Of a stretch of DNA of 64,000 nucleotides, positions 42,522 through 52,244 are shown piece after piece. The translations under genes and the position numbers were made by a program. The notes beneath the pieces are model-generated. The model was not told the origin of the DNA. It saw nothing but the letters and a program-made list of their open reading frames with translations, and made no database searches. The stretch is taken from the NCBI GenBank assembly GCA_965232165.1, contig CBDDOY010000002.1:186001-250000 (forward strand), read 5' to 3'. The first letter of the stretch is position 1, and each line of letters starts with the position of its first letter. Origin of the DNA: UBA2779 sp965232165 (GTDB taxonomy: Bacteria > Spirochaetota > Spirochaetia > DSM-2461).

Positions 42522-45500
42522 TCATTCAAAATCTATGTTGTCTCCAAATGATTCAACCGACCATACATCATCTTTGAATGTAGTTTTTTGGTTGAATAGC
42601 GGTAAGGGATTCCATTTCACATAGATACTGAATTCCGCCTCCCAATCATAAATTTTTGTATCTTTGTTTAGTTTGGGCCAACCGGAGTACTCCAGGGACA
42701 CATCCCAATTTCTAAGATGATGAACCATTCCCACACTGATTCTTTCCATATTGAACTGTGATTCAATTCTATCCTCAATGCGGAATATATTAAAAGATTT
42801 CAGCAAGTCTTCAAAGAAATTATTGGTTCCCGCCGTTATGCCGAATTGCTCTCTCCACTCAGGAAAATAGAGGTACATGCTGCGGTTAATAGCAGAAAAG
42901 GTGATTTTAAGGCTCAAAAATTTGTGAATATCCAGTTGCTGAGTCCACTTGAACCTAAGCACATTGTCGGTTGGTTTGATGAGGTTTATCTTCCAGGAGG
43001 TGTCGATGACAGTTTTGATTTTAATGCGATTTCTCCAAGACGGTTTTGGGGAAAATGTACGGCTGAAGGAGAATTCTAACAGTGAAGGCACAAAAGCTTC
43101 TTCTCCGGCAGTCCACGAATTCGTCTGCAAATTCCAGTCGTAGGTTTTTGTGTGAGAAGCAACAAAGCGGGTTTTGAATCCCCAGAATTTCAATATTGAT
43201 TCAACCTTTGAAAATCGATTTTCTTCGACAGCAAATTGAGCCGTTTGAGCAAACTCCACCTCATCCTTCCATCCTTTCCAGGAGGCGGTCATATTGATTG
43301 GATCATTCTTCCATTCTTCTTCTTCGAAGGTATTCTTCTGATCGATACCGACCTTGAATCCCCTGTAATCTAATCCAGCCGCAAACTTAGCGGTATACTT
43401 CACATCCAATGGCGGTACATTCGATATGAAATCAGCACTGAATGAAACCGGACTCCTCTTGAATTTGAAGAAAGCGGCAGCTTCGTGTTTTTTGATATCT
43501 TCCTTATTCTCAATCCAATTGAGCATATACAGAGGGTTGTCGACAGTCGCCCCATCCTTGAAGCTATAATTAAGTATATTGGCATCGATGGAGTACTTAA
43601 TCTCAGTCGCGCTTAGACTGGGTATTCCCTGCAGGGGATGGGTCTTTAGAGAAAGGATGTTTTCCCAGTTGAATTTCGTATATTTATAGTCTTCCAGTTT
43701 CGTGGTATCTTCAATGTCGGCCTTTGTCCCGAAGAATGGTTCATGAACCTGGTAATACCCCGACAGCTTAGTTGTGCCGTTGAATCCTATGAGTCCATCC
43801 CAGAAATTCAGCCCATAGTGGATGTTTCCCTGCTGTATCGTGTTGATTTTTGTTCCTTTGAAATCATGAAAATTGATATCAGAGGGGTCATCCCAATCAC
43901 TGCTAAGCAAACTGTCCTCCATATAAAACCGAGAATCCAGATCATACTTCAACGATGCCTCAAATAGGTTTGAACTATAGATACCGGTGAAATCTCCTAT
44001 GATATTCGGCCGGTCTATAGATGAGGTGTTCTCGTCTGATACTTGCCCTTCGTCCTGCGGCGAGGATGAATCCCCTTCCGGTATTTCTTTCTTTTTACGC
44101 TTAACCGTATAATTTGGCAATGCCCCGCGCACCACAATTTTTACATCCGGTAAGATGAGTTGATCCGGATAGTAGAAACTTCTTGCCGGATTGACACTTC
44201 TATCCGGATTGGTTGACGCAGTAATGTTCGTGTTACTCTTATTCTTCCATCTCAGGGACATCTTCAGATGGGATATATTTATTGCACTGAGCCAAGGTGA
44301 CAGTTTCTTGAGGTTGAAACTATGTGTTCCTGCTAATTCCCATTTCAAGGTGCTGATGCTAGTTTTTTTCTCAGTCTCATCCTCTTCGCTTAGAAGCAGT
44401 CTAAGCCAGTCGAAGTTCTCTTCCCTATCTCCGAAATCCTGCGTATAGTAAGGATCTGAATACCAACTGAAGTGGAGTTTCCATTTCTTGTAACTGAAGT
44501 TCACCCAAGACCCCCACCTGAAAGGCAAAGTTGCAGTGCCCAGTTGGGTGCTGTTCCAGTAGGTTTGAGGTGTCGCACCATCCAGGAAATAGGTCTTGCC
44601 ATCGGCATCTATGCTGCGGCTTACCCCTATGGACGAGTAGAAATCCAGTTTCCCGTTATCCCCGAGTTCAGGGAATGTCCCTGTTAATCCTGTTGCTGCC
44701 CCCAATCCGGTGTAGGCATCCAGCATGTATTTCAATGAGTTCTTGTGATTGGTTTTGCTTTTTGTTTCAGTGTCCGGCTGGTCTTTGGTCTCTGCTGGTT
44801 TCTTGACCAGATACAGTCCTTCACGAACCAGTTCATATTCGCCTCCTGCTGAATCACCGAAACCAAGCATGGAAAAACCGTCATCATCTTCTTTCTGTCC
44901 GATCAAGTATGCCGTGGTTTGGATATAATATCCCTTATCAGTTCGCTGCCCGATCACTGGATTGAAGAACATATCTCGGCCCGATTTCCAATAAAACGGC
45001 AGGTAAAGCATTGGAACATGACCGACATATATCGTCGCACTAAAAATACTCCACTCGCCCGGACCTGTAATCCATATTTTCTTAGCTTTGAGGGCATAGT
45101 CGGGATTGTCTGTATCAGTACTGCTTATTGAACCGTTATAGAGCACCATGATATTGGCGCTGGCCCGCTTTATGGAATCCCCACGAAAGAAGAATGGGAC
45201 TTCCTTCTTGTCGATTTCTTCCTTTCTTTCGGATGTGCCATGGAAGATGATCCCCGTCCAGTCGTTGACATCAAAGGTCAGACTATCGCCTGTGAATCGT
45301 TCTTTCCGGCCGTTGGTGTCAACGATGTATTCAATATTGCCCACCGCCGATATGGTATTGCTTCCTTCGTTAAAAAGTATGGAATCCGCTTTTACCTCGT
45401 GCGTGCGGCTGCGCTTCGTCTCGCTGACAGTGAGCACGACATTTCCGGTGAGCTTGACAACAGGTTCCTTCTCGCCGCCTGTTATACTCACTTCAAAATA

Positions 45501-46076
45501 TTCGCTTCGCTTCGCGGATTTTATAATGACTTGATTTCCACTGTCCGTTACGGCATCGGAATTCTCGGAATCCTTAATAGTATAATACTCATGAAGCCTG
45601 TTCTTGAGCTGATCGTCCGTTCCGTCATCGGGGAGATTCAGGACCCTGCACCATGCGATGAGTTCTTCCTTCCTTGAGGTCTTGATATCATATTTAAGAC
45701 TGTTTGAGATGAAGTCCGATTTCCCGCCGGATTCGTCTTCCGCTTCAACAGCTTCTTCGCTCTGAGCGGATGCGGGAAGACTCTGTGATGCTTCCTGCTC
45801 CTGTGCCTCGGCTTCTTGGCCCTGTCCGGGCACGGGAAGATTCTGTGATGCTTCCTGCTCCTGTGCCTCGGCTTCTTGGTCCTGTCCGGGCACGGGAAAA
45901 TTCTGTGATGCTTCCTGCTCCTGTGCCTCGGCTTCTTGGCCCTGTCCGGGCACGGGAAGGTTCTGTGATGCTTCCTGCTCCTGCCCATTAACTGAACCGG
46001 TGGAGATCAATAATAGAAGAATGAGAACAGAGGCAAAAACCGCCGGTCTCTGAATCAATACAAAAAACTTCGTCAC
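42522..46076 (-). CDS. lptD: LptD-like outer-membrane LPS-assembly protein
   Basis: 1184 residues. A signal peptide (about 1-31) is followed by a low-complexity segment of tandem 20-residue repeats (EQEASQNLPVPGQGQEAEAQ, about 32-100), a SAP-like helix pair (128-166), an OstA/LptA-like beta-jellyroll (VVKLTGNVVLTVSE .. KADSILFNEGSNTISAVGNI, about 195-300) and a long LptD beta-barrel rich in aromatic strands (about 350-1184). It is larger than E. coli LptD (784) and resembles the Treponema pallidum TP0515 type. It would insert glycolipid or LPS-like molecules into the outer membrane. Its start overlaps uvrA by four bases. Confidence 0.85.
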   Translation of the reverse strand: MTKFFVLIQRPAVFASVLILLLLISTGSVNGQEQEASQNLPVPGQGQEAEAQEQEASQNFPVPGQDQEAEAQEQEASQNLPVPGQGQEAEAQEQEASQSLPASAQSEEAVEAEDESGGKSDFISNSLKYDIKTSRKEELIAWCRVLNLPDDGTDDQLKNRLHEYYTIKDSENSDAVTDSGNQVIIKSAKRSEYFEVSITGGEKEPVVKLTGNVVLTVSETKRSRTHEVKADSILFNEGSNTISAVGNIEYIVDTNGRKERFTGDSLTFDVNDWTGIIFHGTSERKEEIDKKEVPFFFRGDSIKRASANIMVLYNGSISSTDTDNPDYALKAKKIWITGPGEWSIFSATIYVGHVPMLYLPFYWKSGRDMFFNPVIGQRTDKGYYIQTTAYLIGQKEDDDGFSMLGFGDSAGGEYELVREGLYLVKKPAETKDQPDTETKSKTNHKNSLKYMLDAYTGLGAATGLTGTFPELGDNGKLDFYSSIGVSRSIDADGKTYFLDGATPQTYWNSTQLGTATLPFRWGSWVNFSYKKWKLHFSWYSDPYYTQDFGDREENFDWLRLLLSEEDETEKKTSISTLKWELAGTHSFNLKKLSPWLSAINISHLKMSLRWKNKSNTNITASTNPDRSVNPARSFYYPDQLILPDVKIVVRGALPNYTVKRKKKEIPEGDSSSPQDEGQVSDENTSSIDRPNIIGDFTGIYSSNLFEASLKYDLDSRFYMEDSLLSSDWDDPSDINFHDFKGTKINTIQQGNIHYGLNFWDGLIGFNGTTKLSGYYQVHEPFFGTKADIEDTTKLEDYKYTKFNWENILSLKTHPLQGIPSLSATEIKYSIDANILNYSFKDGATVDNPLYMLNWIENKEDIKKHEAAAFFKFKRSPVSFSADFISNVPPLDVKYTAKFAAGLDYRGFKVGIDQKNTFEEEEWKNDPINMTASWKGWKDEVEFAQTAQFAVEENRFSKVESILKFWGFKTRFVASHTKTYDWNLQTNSWTAGEEAFVPSLLEFSFSRTFSPKPSWRNRIKIKTVIDTSWKINLIKPTDNVLRFKWTQQLDIHKFLSLKITFSAINRSMYLYFPEWREQFGITAGTNNFFEDLLKSFNIFRIEDRIESQFNMERISVGMVHHLRNWDVSLEYSGWPKLNKDTKIYDWEAEFSIYVKWNPLPLFNQKTTFKDDVWSVESFGDNIDFE
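45776..45995 (-). repeat. 60 bp tandem repeat in lptD
   Basis: Near-identical 60-base units repeat in exact register (TTCTGTGATGCTTCCTGCTC recurs at 60-base steps from 45841, with one base changed in the unit at 45781). They encode the EQEASQNLPVPGQGQEAEAQ repeat. There are three full units and partial units at the ends. The number could vary by slippage without breaking the frame. Confidence 0.93.
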
Positions 46077-48898
46077 CGTTTTGTGAGAATCTCCCGGAGG
46101 TAATGTCCTGTATGAGAGCTTCTATGTCGGGCTACTTCCTCGGGACTTCCCTGAACGACTATTAATCCGCCGCCGTCTCCGCCTTCAGGCCCCAGATCGA
46201 TAACATAATCCGCCTGTTTGATTACATCAAGGTTGTGCTCAATCATGCAGATAGTATTGCCCCTGTCAACCAGCGTCTGCATGACTTCCAGAAGCTGCTT
46301 GACATCCGCAAAATGCAAACCCGTCGTCGGTTCGTCGATGATGTAGAAGGTGTTTCCGGTACTCTTCTTGGAAAGCTCAAGGGACAGTTTCACTCTTTGA
46401 GCCTCCCCGCCGGAGAGTGTGATGGCAGACTGTCCCAGTTTTATATAACTCATGCCTACGGCGCACAGGGTTTCAAGCTTCCGACGAATTATAGGAACAG
46501 GGGCGAAGAACTCCATGGCCTCTTCAATGGTCATTTCCAATACCTCGTGGATGTTCTTCCCCTTGTATCTCACCTCTAGGGTTTCTCTATTAAAACGGCG
46601 GCCTTTACAGACATCACAGACAACAAAAACATCGGGAAGGAAATGCATCTCGATTTTTTTATTCCCGGCGCCTTCGCATGCCTCGCATCTTCCGCCCTTA
46701 ACATTGAAGCTAAACCGTCCCGGCTTGAAACCCCTCGCCTTGGACTCCGCCAGAGAGGCGAACAATGCACGGATTGGTGTGAACAATCCCACATAGGTAG
46801 CGGGGTTGGATCGAGGGGTTCTCCCTATCGGACTCTGATTGATGCTGATGACTTTGTCTATGTATTCTGCCCCTGTGACTTCATCACAATCTCCGGAGAC
46901 AAGGTGAGTGCGGCCTACGAAGTTGGAGAGCTTAGGATAAAGGATATCGGAGAGTAAGGTTGACTTGCCCGAACCGGACACTCCGGTAATTGTGATAAAT
47001 TTCCCAAGAGGAATTTTGACATCAATGTTCTTGAGGTTGTGTTCTCTGGCCCCTTTCACACAGATGGCATGCCCGTTCCCTTTTCTTCGCTTCTCGGGAA
47101 TGGGAATGAAGTCCTGCCCGCTCAAGAAACGTCCCGTCGGGCTGTCAGGATTGGAAAGAATGGTGTCCAATGACCCTTGAGCCACGACCCTGCCGCCATG
47201 GACACCGGCGGCAGGACCCATGTCAACTATGTAATCGGCCGTGAGTATGGTTTGTTCGTCATGCTCAACGATGATTAAGGTGTTGCCGAGGTCTCTGAGG
47301 TGAACCAAAGTATCAATGAGTTTGCCATTGTCTCTCTGATGCAAGCCAATGGTCGGTTCATCCAATATGTACAGGACACCCATAAGTGATGAGCCTATCT
47401 GAGTAGCCAAACGTATACGTTGAGCTTCCCCTCCGCTTAGGCTGGATGCTGCACGCGCGAGGTTCAAATAGCCTAATCCGACACTTTTTAGAAATCCCAA
47501 TCGCTCCTGAATCTCTTTGAGGATCTGCCCTGCAATGTGCCGTTCGGTTTCGTCAAGGACCAATTCGCCGAAGAATTCCCTCAAAGCATATATAGGAAAC
47601 ACGGACAGTTCATGGATGTCCTTGCCGGCAACGAACACGCTCAATGCTTCACGATTGAGCCGCCTTCCGCCACAACTGCGGCAGGGATGCTGTGTCATAA
47701 ATGTTTCCAGCCATTCCCTCACCCCTGACGAGGTAGATTCCCTGTAGCGGCGTTCCAAATCGGCATAAATGCCCTTGAACTGGGATGAATACTCGTATTT
47801 CCCCGTCTTCTGCCTGTTGACATAGGTGATTTCAATGTTCTCATTACTGCCGTTAAAGATGGCATCCAGCACATCATCGGGGATGCTGGATATGGGGTCA
47901 TCCAAGCTGAAATTGAAAAACCTTGCCAGTCCCTCAAACCAGCTCCTGTACCAGGCGGCCTCGGGATTGTACGGGAGGAAGCCTCGCTGATTAAAGGACT
48001 GTGAGGAATCCGGTATTATGAGTTCTCTGTCGAATTCCCGTGTCATTCCGAGACCGTCACAGGACTGACAGGCGCCGTAAGGACTGTTGAAGCTGAACAG
48101 CCGGGGCTGAAGCTCCGGGAGGCTGAACCCGCATTTGGAGCAGGAGTTTCGTTCGGAAAAGAATAGCTTTTCTTCGCCTTCATCCTTCAGTATCAAGAAT
48201 TCCACCTTGCCCTCGGCTATATCCAGCGAAGTTTCAATGGAATCCGCAAGGCGTTTTCGGTTTTCGGCATTCAGCTTGATCCTGTCTACGACGATGGAGA
48301 TGCTGTGTTTCTTATTCTTATCCAGGCTTATCGTCTCATCCAGAGAGAGTATTTCGCCGTCAACCATAACTCTTATGAATCCCGATTTCTTAGCATCGTC
48401 GAGATATTTTTTATGGACCCCCTTTTTGCCCCGTACGATGGGCGCCAGTATCACCAATCTCATCCCGTCCGGGATGGATGAAACGGCATCGAGAATCTGA
48501 TCTATAGACTGCTCCTTGATGGGAGTCCCGTCATTGGGACAGACAGGTTTACCAATGCGGGCATAAAGCAGACGGAGGTAGTCATATATTTCGGTGATGG
48601 TTCCCACCGTCGAACGGGGGTTCTTACTCGTACTCTTCTGCTCAATGGAAATCGCAGGCGAGAGGCCCTCAATATAATCGATATCGGGCTTATCCATCCG
48701 GCCGAGGAACTGCCGCGCGTAGGCCGAGAGCGATTCGACATAGCGGCGCTGCCCTTCGGCAAATATCGTATCAAAGGCCAGGGATGATTTACCGGACCCC
48801 GACAATCCTGAGATAACAATGAGTTTATCCCTCGGCAGCTCAAGATTGATATCTCGGAGATTATGCTCCCTGGCCCCGCGAATAACGATTTTGTCCAT
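46073..48898 (-). CDS. uvrA: Excinuclease ABC subunit A
   Basis: 941 residues, the usual size. The two ABC modules are complete: Walker A GLSGSGKSSL and GVSGSGKSTLL, signatures LSGGEAQRIRLATQIG and LSGGEAQRVKLSLEL, Walker B VLYILDEPTIGLH and FYIIDEPTTGLH. Zinc-finger Cys pairs are seen in CSKCGF .. CQSCDG and CEACEG .. CDVCKG. UvrA recognises bulky DNA damage and loads UvrB for nucleotide excision repair. It is cotranscribed with lptD downstream through an ATGA overlap. Confidence 0.98.
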   Translation of the reverse strand: MDKIVIRGAREHNLRDINLELPRDKLIVISGLSGSGKSSLAFDTIFAEGQRRYVESLSAYARQFLGRMDKPDIDYIEGLSPAISIEQKSTSKNPRSTVGTITEIYDYLRLLYARIGKPVCPNDGTPIKEQSIDQILDAVSSIPDGMRLVILAPIVRGKKGVHKKYLDDAKKSGFIRVMVDGEILSLDETISLDKNKKHSISIVVDRIKLNAENRKRLADSIETSLDIAEGKVEFLILKDEGEEKLFFSERNSCSKCGFSLPELQPRLFSFNSPYGACQSCDGLGMTREFDRELIIPDSSQSFNQRGFLPYNPEAAWYRSWFEGLARFFNFSLDDPISSIPDDVLDAIFNGSNENIEITYVNRQKTGKYEYSSQFKGIYADLERRYRESTSSGVREWLETFMTQHPCRSCGGRRLNREALSVFVAGKDIHELSVFPIYALREFFGELVLDETERHIAGQILKEIQERLGFLKSVGLGYLNLARAASSLSGGEAQRIRLATQIGSSLMGVLYILDEPTIGLHQRDNGKLIDTLVHLRDLGNTLIIVEHDEQTILTADYIVDMGPAAGVHGGRVVAQGSLDTILSNPDSPTGRFLSGQDFIPIPEKRRKGNGHAICVKGAREHNLKNIDVKIPLGKFITITGVSGSGKSTLLSDILYPKLSNFVGRTHLVSGDCDEVTGAEYIDKVISINQSPIGRTPRSNPATYVGLFTPIRALFASLAESKARGFKPGRFSFNVKGGRCEACEGAGNKKIEMHFLPDVFVVCDVCKGRRFNRETLEVRYKGKNIHEVLEMTIEEAMEFFAPVPIIRRKLETLCAVGMSYIKLGQSAITLSGGEAQRVKLSLELSKKSTGNTFYIIDEPTTGLHFADVKQLLEVMQTLVDRGNTICMIEHNLDVIKQADYVIDLGPEGGDGGGLIVVQGSPEEVARHRSSHTGHYLREILTKR

Positions 48899-48899
48899 T

Positions 48900-49871
48900 C
48901 TAGGGGCTCAGTGAACCGGTGGTGATAAACGGTTGATTTAGCTGATGTTCTGCCAGCGTTCTCCAGCGCCCGGTTCTCTCAAACGAAGATGATGCCAGGA
49001 ACTGCCAAAGCGAATCTGCCTGTGCCATATAGCCTTCGGCATAGAGGGATACGGACATCAAGTATATCTGATGCCAGAATCCGCTATCTTCCATCCATTG
49101 CAGCAGCGGAGAGTATTCTTCTTCAATGCGCTTAAGGAGATCGAGCACACCATCGGTATCATTTGTGTAACGGACATCACGGTCAGGGAACTTCGCATCC
49201 TCTATTAAGTCGATATCAAAACGCCAGTTCTGATTGGTATTGCGGTACCGATCCGCTGCCGTGGACAGAAGAGAAAGAACGGTGCGGACCGAATGAAGCA
49301 GGGAAGAGCGGTAACGCCCATCCTCCCAGGCTATTTCACCGAGCATCCGGCGGGATTGCAGCGAGTATCGGAGTTCGGCGCGATAGAGATACAGTAATTC
49401 GTCGAGTCCATCGGCGATGAGAGCCTCTATGTAACGGTGTTCAAGTTCTATTTCCATAGGATCAGAGGCTCCTTCACTGTTAGCAATTTCCATCAGAATC
49501 GCCTCCGCCTCCTTCCGGCGGTTATCCGACATCGTCAGGAGCAGTTCGGCTAATGAATAGGAGACAAGATACCTGTCCTCAGGAACCCTGAGGTAGATGG
49601 ACAGCTGCAAGGCACGGCGATACTGCTCCTCTGCCAAAACAGCCTGTCCTTGGGCGGCGTAGACACGGCCCAGCCAGTACTCTGCTTCGGGATACTCGTC
49701 CATCTCATCAACCACAGCAAGTAACAGTTCAAGCGACCGAGCTGTATCTCTATCTTCATAGGCGGCCTTAGCGGTCTCTAAGAGCATCCAAGGGGCTTCC
49801 TGTGCACTACAGCAATAGGTGCTTATGATTATGAGTATGAAGGTTACCCTTCTGTGGAGGGGACTATCCAT
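48900..49871 (-). CDS. Exported TPR-like protein, unknown function
   Basis: 323 residues with a signal peptide (RRVTFILIIISTYCCSAQEA). Residues about 30-130 look like TPR repeats (AKAAYEDRDTARSLELLLAV, EAEYWLGRVYAAQGQAVLAE). The remainder is helical and Leu/Tyr-rich (DGLDELLYLYRAELRYSLQS) with no family that I recognise. It ends one base before the uvrA start codon and begins 53 bases after the V-ATPase K gene, so it could be the last or first gene of either unit. Exported TPR proteins often act as assembly scaffolds. Confidence 0.78.
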   Translation of the reverse strand: MDSPLHRRVTFILIIISTYCCSAQEAPWMLLETAKAAYEDRDTARSLELLLAVVDEMDEYPEAEYWLGRVYAAQGQAVLAEEQYRRALQLSIYLRVPEDRYLVSYSLAELLLTMSDNRRKEAEAILMEIANSEGASDPMEIELEHRYIEALIADGLDELLYLYRAELRYSLQSRRMLGEIAWEDGRYRSSLLHSVRTVLSLLSTAADRYRNTNQNWRFDIDLIEDAKFPDRDVRYTNDTDGVLDLLKRIEEEYSPLLQWMEDSGFWHQIYLMSVSLYAEGYMAQADSLWQFLASSSFERTGRWRTLAEHQLNQPFITTGSLSP

Positions 49872-49924
49872 ATTTCATAATAATACCGGCCTGATATATC
49901 CTGTGAAAGGCAGCAGGGGAGGTA

Positions 49925-50350
49925 TTATGCGACAACACCTCTAAGAAACACCATGGCAAACAGGGCCACCGTTTCGATGAGGCCGATAACCATGACATAA
50001 TTCCCAAAACCTTTCCCTGTTTCCGCCAACGCGTCGGAAGCCGCCGCCGCCGCCGCTCCCTGCATATAGGCCGACGAACCGATTGCAATTCCTCCAAATA
50101 AGCCTACCTCTAAGAGAATCAGGGGCTCTACAGACGAAGTGACGATGGCGCTCATAAGAATCAGCCCATAAAAAGTTTGGGTGAGCGGCATGCCGACAAA
50201 GGCAACCAGCATGAAAGGGGCTGTTTTATTGTTCGCATAGCATTTTTTCCAGGCGCCGATAGCCGCCTGTCCAGCCCTGCCCATTCCAAACGCAGAGCCC
50301 ACTGCAGCCAATCCCAACGCAGCCCCGTAACCAAGTGATCCAATATCCAT
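49925..50350 (-). CDS. ntpK: V-type ATPase subunit K (rotor ring)
   Basis: 141 residues, a fused double hairpin with four membrane helices. I chose ATG 50350; the longer frame would overlap the I subunit gene. The ion-binding Glu is E126 in VIGLIETVALF. M54, T57, Q58 (VGMPLTQTFYG) and Q97 (AYMQGAAAA) sit where Enterococcus hirae NtpK has L61, T64, Q65 and Q110, its sodium ligands. The protein forms the rotating ring through which ions pass. It is the last gene of the ATPase operon. Confidence 0.95.
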   Translation of the reverse strand: MDIGSLGYGAALGLAAVGSAFGMGRAGQAAIGAWKKCYANNKTAPFMLVAFVGMPLTQTFYGLILMSAIVTSSVEPLILLEVGLFGGIAIGSSAYMQGAAAAAASDALAETGKGFGNYVMVIGLIETVALFAMVFLRGVVA

Positions 50351-50354
50351 AATA

Positions 50355-52244
50355 CTACTCCTTATTAGTTTCCGGTGATTCCGTCTCGGGGATACGCAAC
50401 CGGAAGGGTTCAAAATCAAATCCAGTCCATTCCATATCAAGGTGACCGGAAAATTCCAATATATTGAGCCGCACACCGTGTACCAGAACACTCAGTGCAT
50501 TCAGCATCAAATTCAAAGAATGACCAAAGACCAAGACTATTATCGCGGCGATTACTGCAAATCCCCCGCCTTTCGGCGCCATGGCATTGAAACTCTGGGC
50601 GAGAGCCACTCCGACGAGTCCAACGGCAAACAAGCGGATAAAAGAGATAATGTCGCCGAATGCGCCTATGGTGTTCAACAGATTTGTCAACAAATCCTTA
50701 AAACCCTGTATCAGGCCCCGCCCAAAAGATCGCCCCCTCTCCTGTCCTCCAAAAACCAAGATGACGAGAAGCCCGCCAGCAATCATGGGAAGGGCCATAT
50801 CCATGATGAGGGCCAGGGGTTCAAGCTGGAGGACGATGTTCATGATGAGCCAATAGAGGGCAAGAACGATGGCCAGCCATCCTAGCTGTGCGATGGCAGC
50901 CAGAGAGGGAAGCCGTCGAATGAAGTTCTGTATTCTTGCAATAGTAATCATCACTATGCCCAAGAGAAGACTGATCCACATCGACATTGCCGTGGCATCA
51001 AGGGTGTCATTAGGAAAAACCGCCATCCTCACAGCATAATCGGGAAAAAGTTCCTCCTGGTATGTGGCTATGGCCGGTATCACAAAATTCTTTAACGGGG
51101 TATCGCGCACTAGGGTAAGAGACGAGAACCATGTGCCCGTGACAATTCCCCATATCAATGTCGTCAGTCCGAATATGGCGATTAGACGAATCGTATCGGT
51201 CATTTTCTTCGTCTTGAAAAAGACAATAGCCGATAGGGCAAGAATAATAAGGCCATAGGCGGCATCGCCGAGTATCATTGCAACAAAGATGCTCAAGAAA
51301 GATAGGAAGCAGAAGCTGATATCCGGTTCATGGTAGCCAGGCAGTATTCCCATCATTCTAAAAACCGGCTGGATGAGCCTTATCACCGGCGGGCTCTTCA
51401 CCAGTGTAGGAACCATGTCATCAGTTTCCGGATCACAGAGCATTAAGCCCCAAGACTCTCTGGCGGCCAATGCCTTGAGTTCATCGGAAGAATCAGCGGG
51501 AACAAATCCGGTGAATCCGGCGAGGATTCCCTCCACCATCATCGACGTTTTCACTTCTGCGAATTCTATATCCTGACGCACCGCCATGAGCGCTTGGCTA
51601 ATCGCATGATGGTATTTTCTCAATTGAATCAATACCCGTCTTGTTTCAGCGATTTCTTCTTTGACCTCAATGATCAATTTCTTAGTTTCAGCCATTCCAT
51701 ATTCGGGAAGCCTAATGCCGAGGTCTTCCCTCTTATCCGATTCATCCAGGAATACGGCCATGCCTGAAACCATTTTTCCCTTCTTCCTGAATGGAAAGAA
51801 ACTGACAGAAGAATCGGCCATGAACTGTTCATGCTGCTCAAGACTCATATCAACCAGATGAATATCCACCCCCTTGGCGGAGAGAATTCTAATATCAATC
51901 GGATTGAATTCTCCCCAGGGTTTGAGGAGCATGATATCTTTCGTATGCTTCGCAAGCTGTTCAAGGAGTTCATTTTCCTTGTTTTTTACCCTGATTATTT
52001 CCTCGGCCCTGGCGCGGGTCTTCGTCCTGTCCAAGATGATATCTTCTGGTTTTTTTCTTGAGTGCGGTAAGGCTGCCAGGGCTTTTTCGAGTAAATGCAG
52101 TTCGTCCCTGAGTTCTCCTGGGATAAGAGCTTCCTCCCTGTCCCTCTGAATATGCATAACTCCTGCCCGCCTTAAATCTCTCAATGCGGTCTGGCGATTC
52201 TTCTCCTGGATTACCAGATTGACCTTCTTCATCTTGACTATCAT
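50355..52244 (-). CDS. ntpI: V-type ATPase subunit I (stator a-subunit)
   Basis: 629 residues. The N-terminal about 310 residues are the cytoplasmic arm with coiled coils (LHLLEKALAALPHSRKKPED). The C-terminal half has about eight membrane segments, including the conserved ILGDAAYGLIIL and FGDIISFIRLFAVGLVGVAL. In the latter the Arg in SFIRLFA is the residue expected to face the rotor Glu. It overlaps the D subunit gene by four bases and lies five bases before the K gene. Confidence 0.95.
   Translation of the reverse strand: MIVKMKKVNLVIQEKNRQTALRDLRRAGVMHIQRDREEALIPGELRDELHLLEKALAALPHSRKKPEDIILDRTKTRARAEEIIRVKNKENELLEQLAKHTKDIMLLKPWGEFNPIDIRILSAKGVDIHLVDMSLEQHEQFMADSSVSFFPFRKKGKMVSGMAVFLDESDKREDLGIRLPEYGMAETKKLIIEVKEEIAETRRVLIQLRKYHHAISQALMAVRQDIEFAEVKTSMMVEGILAGFTGFVPADSSDELKALAARESWGLMLCDPETDDMVPTLVKSPPVIRLIQPVFRMMGILPGYHEPDISFCFLSFLSIFVAMILGDAAYGLIILALSAIVFFKTKKMTDTIRLIAIFGLTTLIWGIVTGTWFSSLTLVRDTPLKNFVIPAIATYQEELFPDYAVRMAVFPNDTLDATAMSMWISLLLGIVMITIARIQNFIRRLPSLAAIAQLGWLAIVLALYWLIMNIVLQLEPLALIMDMALPMIAGGLLVILVFGGQERGRSFGRGLIQGFKDLLTNLLNTIGAFGDIISFIRLFAVGLVGVALAQSFNAMAPKGGGFAVIAAIIVLVFGHSLNLMLNALSVLVHGVRLNILEFSGHLDMEWTGFDFEPFRLRIPETESPETNKE

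Noticed and set aside
45776..45995. The 60 bp repeats as a CRISPR array
   Set aside because: The units are contiguous without spacers and lie in frame inside lptD.
50351..50491. N-terminal extension of V-ATPase subunit K
   Set aside because: It lies over the end of the subunit I gene. The ATG at 50350 gives the standard four-helix protein.
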